Shown here piece after piece: positions 6,086-7,771 of a stretch of DNA of 7,771 nucleotides. The notes beneath the pieces were generated by a model that was not told the DNA's origin, made no database searches, and saw only the letters and a list, made by a program, of their open reading frames with translations. The DNA is from DATEMK01 sp035275625 (GTDB lineage: Bacteria > Bacteroidota > Bacteroidia > AKYH767-A > OLB10): NCBI GenBank assembly GCA_035275625.1, contig DATEMK010000358.1, positions 1-7,771 of the forward strand, given 5' to 3'. A program made the translations under genes and the position numbers. Each line of letters starts with the position of its first letter. Position 1 is the stretch's first letter.

Positions 6086-7519
6086 TTAAAAATACATTTT
6101 GCAAACCATTATTCCGGATAAGACGCAAACCAGGTCAACCAGCAGCATGATCCAAAGTGTGTAACGGGTATCTTTTACATTCACCGAACCGAAGTAAAGC
6201 GCAATAACATAAAAAGTAGTTTCAGCAGCGCCCTGGAATAAGCAGGATAATTGTCCCGTTAAACTGTCGGCTCCGTACGTTTTCATTGCATCGAGCATAA
6301 AGCCGCGCGAGCCCCCGGCACTGAATGGGCGCATGAGCGCAACAGGAATAGCATTGATGATCTGTGGATCTACATTAAATACCTGCAGTAAAGAAGTAAT
6401 GCCGCTCATCACAATATTCATCAAACCTGAATTACGAAAGATGCTCAGTGCAACGAGCATGGCAATCATGTAAGGTAAAATGCGTACACCGGTTGTGAAG
6501 CCTTCTTTTGCGCCTGTAACAAAAGAATCGAAAATATTGGTTTGATTTTGTTTGAAAATTTTTTCATGGATAATGCAATAGGCAACAATTATCAAAATGA
6601 TAAATAACAAAACTCCATTGCTCAGATTGCCGGTGAAATGAAATTTTTCAATTCCGTTCAGGCGGCTGATGTAAAATAAAAGAAAGCCGATGACTGCGCT
6701 GATCACGGTTACAAATCCAATTACTGCAACATTGATTAGGTTAATTTTTTGTTTTATGCTCACAAAAATCAATGCTGCCAATGTTCCGATGAAGGAGGTG
6801 ATGATGCAGGGCAGCATTATATCAGCGGGGTTGGCGGCATTTTGCGCTGCGCGATAACCGATGATGGATGTTGGAATCAATGTCAGCCCGGCAGCGTGCA
6901 AACACAAAAACATAACCTGGCTGTCGGAAGCGCGGTCTTTATTTTCATTTACCTGCTGCATGCTTTCCATTGCTTTTAATCCGAAGGGAGTGGCGGCATT
7001 ATCAAGGCCGAGAAAATTTGCGGCAAAGTTCATGGTCATAAATCCGTAAGCAGGGTGACCGGTGGGGAGCTTTGGAAAAATTTTTACAAAAAGCGGTGTT
7101 AATACTTTTGATAATTTTTGAATGGCATTGGAATCGTTTAATAAATGCAGCAGCCCGCAGAAAAAAGTAAGGTAGCCGATCAATGGAAGCCAGATGTCCA
7201 TGATGGTGTTTTTGCAGGTCATGAAAATACCGTCAGCGGATTGTTTTCCAACGCATACTTCGACTATGCCACTGTCTGTAAGGCGGTATAATGTATCGCC
7301 CTGCTGGTATCCTGCGGGTTTATGGAGAAGAATATTGGAATACAGCACTGAATCTTTTTGCTGAATATCCTGAACAGGAAATTCTTTTACAATAACAGGA
7401 TCGTTTTGCTTCCCGTTTACAACGTTGCTGATGGTGTATAACCGCCCGGTGAGAAGGAGGATAAAAATGTAAACAATGCTGCATACAATTATAAAAGACC
7501 AAAACCTGCTGAGTGCCAT
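6086..7519 (-). CDS. SpmA-SpmB-like fusion membrane protein (nucleoside-recognition/Gate domains)
   Basis: This is a 477-residue polytopic inner-membrane protein. Residues 5-24 are a first membrane helix, followed by a hydrophilic segment of about 75 residues (26-103). The SpmA-like half runs from about 104 to 260, with TGHPAYGFMTMNFAANFLG, then LDNAATPFGLKAM (172-184) and LHAAGLTLIPTSIIGYRAA. The SpmB-like half runs from about 320 to 477, with RILPYMIAMLVAL and FRNSG, ALMRPFSAGGSRGFM (394-408), and ETTFYVIALYFGSVNV (433-448). Bacillus SpmA and SpmB are separate proteins of roughly 200 and 180 residues; a single fused chain is common in Bacteroidota. In Bacillus they affect spore core dehydration. 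The organism here is probably not a spore former, so the role is unknown; transport or gating of a small molecule is an inference from the fold. The ATG (complement of 7517-7519) precedes the first helix directly. The gene converges on the kelch pair. Confidence 0.93.
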   Translation of the reverse strand: MALSRFWSFIIVCSIVYIFILLLTGRLYTISNVVNGKQNDPVIVKEFPVQDIQQKDSVLYSNILLHKPAGYQQGDTLYRLTDSGIVEVCVGKQSADGIFMTCKNTIMDIWLPLIGYLTFFCGLLHLLNDSNAIQKLSKVLTPLFVKIFPKLPTGHPAYGFMTMNFAANFLGLDNAATPFGLKAMESMQQVNENKDRASDSQVMFLCLHAAGLTLIPTSIIGYRAAQNAANPADIMLPCIITSFIGTLAALIFVSIKQKINLINVAVIGFVTVISAVIGFLLFYISRLNGIEKFHFTGNLSNGVLLFIILIIVAYCIIHEKIFKQNQTNIFDSFVTGAKEGFTTGVRILPYMIAMLVALSIFRNSGLMNIVMSGITSLLQVFNVDPQIINAIPVALMRPFSAGGSRGFMLDAMKTYGADSLTGQLSCLFQGAAETTFYVIALYFGSVNVKDTRYTLWIMLLVDLVCVLSGIMVCKMYF

Positions 7520-7562
7520 TTTTTAATTTGGGGATAAAGATAGATAAGGATGTTGAGTATTT

Positions 7563-7583
7563 AAATTGAAATTTGAAACTTCA
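7563..7583. repeat. 7-bp-period tract in the non-coding region
   Basis: Three contiguous heptamers, AAATTGA, AATTTGA and AACTTCA. It is the same style of degenerate 7-bp periodicity as in the sorting-domain coding tracts, here outside any gene. Confidence 0.5.
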
Positions 7584-7653
7584 CCCCAGAAAAGTTTAGA
7601 ACCCCATGGTGTCCGAAAAACGATTTTCTCATCTGATAAATAAAATGTATTTC

Positions 7654-7667
7654 GTCCCTGACGGGAC
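7654..7667. repeat. Small GTCCC/GGGAC hairpin
   Basis: A perfect 5-bp GC-rich stem (GTCCC at 7654-7658, GGGAC at 7663-7667) with a TGAC loop. It lies 27 bp before the larger palindrome and may belong to the same dispersed element. Confidence 0.6.
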
Positions 7668-7694
7668 TTTGAATTACCAATCAAACTATTACTA

Positions 7695-7754
7695 CTACCA
7701 ATATTTTGTGCCTACAGCACAAGTGCAAATCCCATAGGGATTTAATATTGGTAG
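7695..7754. repeat. 60-bp branched inverted repeat (REP/MITE-like element)
   Basis: An outer perfect 11-bp inverted repeat joins CTACCAATATT (7695-7705) to AATATTGGTAG (7744-7754). It encloses two perfect inner hairpins. TTGTGC (7706-7711) pairs with GCACAA (7717-7722) around CTACA, and AAATCCC (7727-7733) pairs with GGGATTT (7737-7743) around ATA. Only GTGC (7723-7726) is left unpaired between them, so the whole can fold as a three-way junction. No ORF is associated, which fits a non-autonomous palindromic repeat; the dispersed nature is inferred. Confidence 0.75.
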
Positions 7755-7771
7755 AAAACAAAAAGACGATT

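Larger units (their letters stand above)
7520..7771. other. Non-coding region upstream of the SpmAB-like gene with repeats and palindromes
   Basis: About 250 bp without a supportable gene. From left to right it holds the leader of the minus-strand gene, a three-unit 7-bp tract (7563-7583), unremarkable sequence to about 7640, a small hairpin (7654-7667) and a 60-bp branched palindrome (7695-7754). The window ends before the next gene. The motif AAACGATT near 7617 is loosely echoed by AGACGATT at the right edge. Confidence 0.7.

Noticed and set aside
7535..7542. Possible -7 element for the SpmAB-like gene on the minus strand (TATCTTTA)
   Set aside because: It differs from TAnnTTTG at the final base, and no convincing -33 element lies upstream.
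7584..7640. Insertion-sequence end or transposase remnant
   Set aside because: The sequence contains CCATGG and a few inverted bits, but no terminal repeat pair or transposase coding trace can be shown.
7645..7737. A 30-codon plus-strand ORF starting MYFVPDGTLNYQ
   Set aside because: It is short, runs through the two palindromes and ends inside one of their stems. It is most simply chance translation of repeat DNA.
7695..7754. CRISPR repeat or integron attachment site
   Set aside because: There is a single copy with no spacer-like periodicity, and no cas or integrase gene in the window. The nested stems do not follow the layout of an attC site.

Overview
The window looks like chromosomal DNA from a member of the phylum Bacteroidota (Bacteroidetes), probably an environmental or gliding-type lineage rather than a gut Bacteroides. 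Three consecutive plus-strand genes encode proteins with a Sec signal peptide and a C-terminal domain of the type IX secretion (T9SS, Por) sorting type, which is confined to this phylum. Start codons lie behind A/T-rich leaders without clear Shine-Dalgarno sequences, also typical of the group.

Layout. (1) Positions 32-3370: a 1112-residue secreted, repeat-rich protein with an unrecognised N-terminal domain, three Ig-like modules, six tandem 85-residue PKD-like modules in perfect 255-bp register, and a sorting domain. (2) Positions 3371-3601: a non-coding gap holding three successive intrinsic-terminator-like hairpins. (3) Positions 3602-4801 and 4847-6055: two tandem paralogues, each a signal peptide, six kelch-like blades and a sorting domain. 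They are 45 bp apart and probably co-transcribed. (4) Positions 6086-7519, minus strand, convergent: a membrane protein that fuses SpmA-like and SpmB-like halves (nucleoside-recognition/Gate fold). (5) Positions 7520-7771: no gene, but a heptamer-period tract, a small hairpin and a 60-bp branched inverted repeat that looks like a dispersed palindromic element.

How the parts fit. The three plus-strand products are predicted to reach the cell surface or medium through Sec and then T9SS; no T9SS machinery genes are in the window. They look like surface adhesin or binding proteins, and nothing shows a catalytic role. The SpmAB-like gene is an unrelated inner-membrane housekeeping-type gene. I see no defence system, phage, insertion sequence with a transposase, CRISPR array or RNA gene. 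The most unusual signals are at the DNA level: 7-bp-period tracts inside the sorting-domain coding sequence of both kelch paralogues and again beside the distal palindromes, a 111-bp identical block shared by neighbouring repeats of the large protein, the stacked terminators, and the branched palindrome at the right end.
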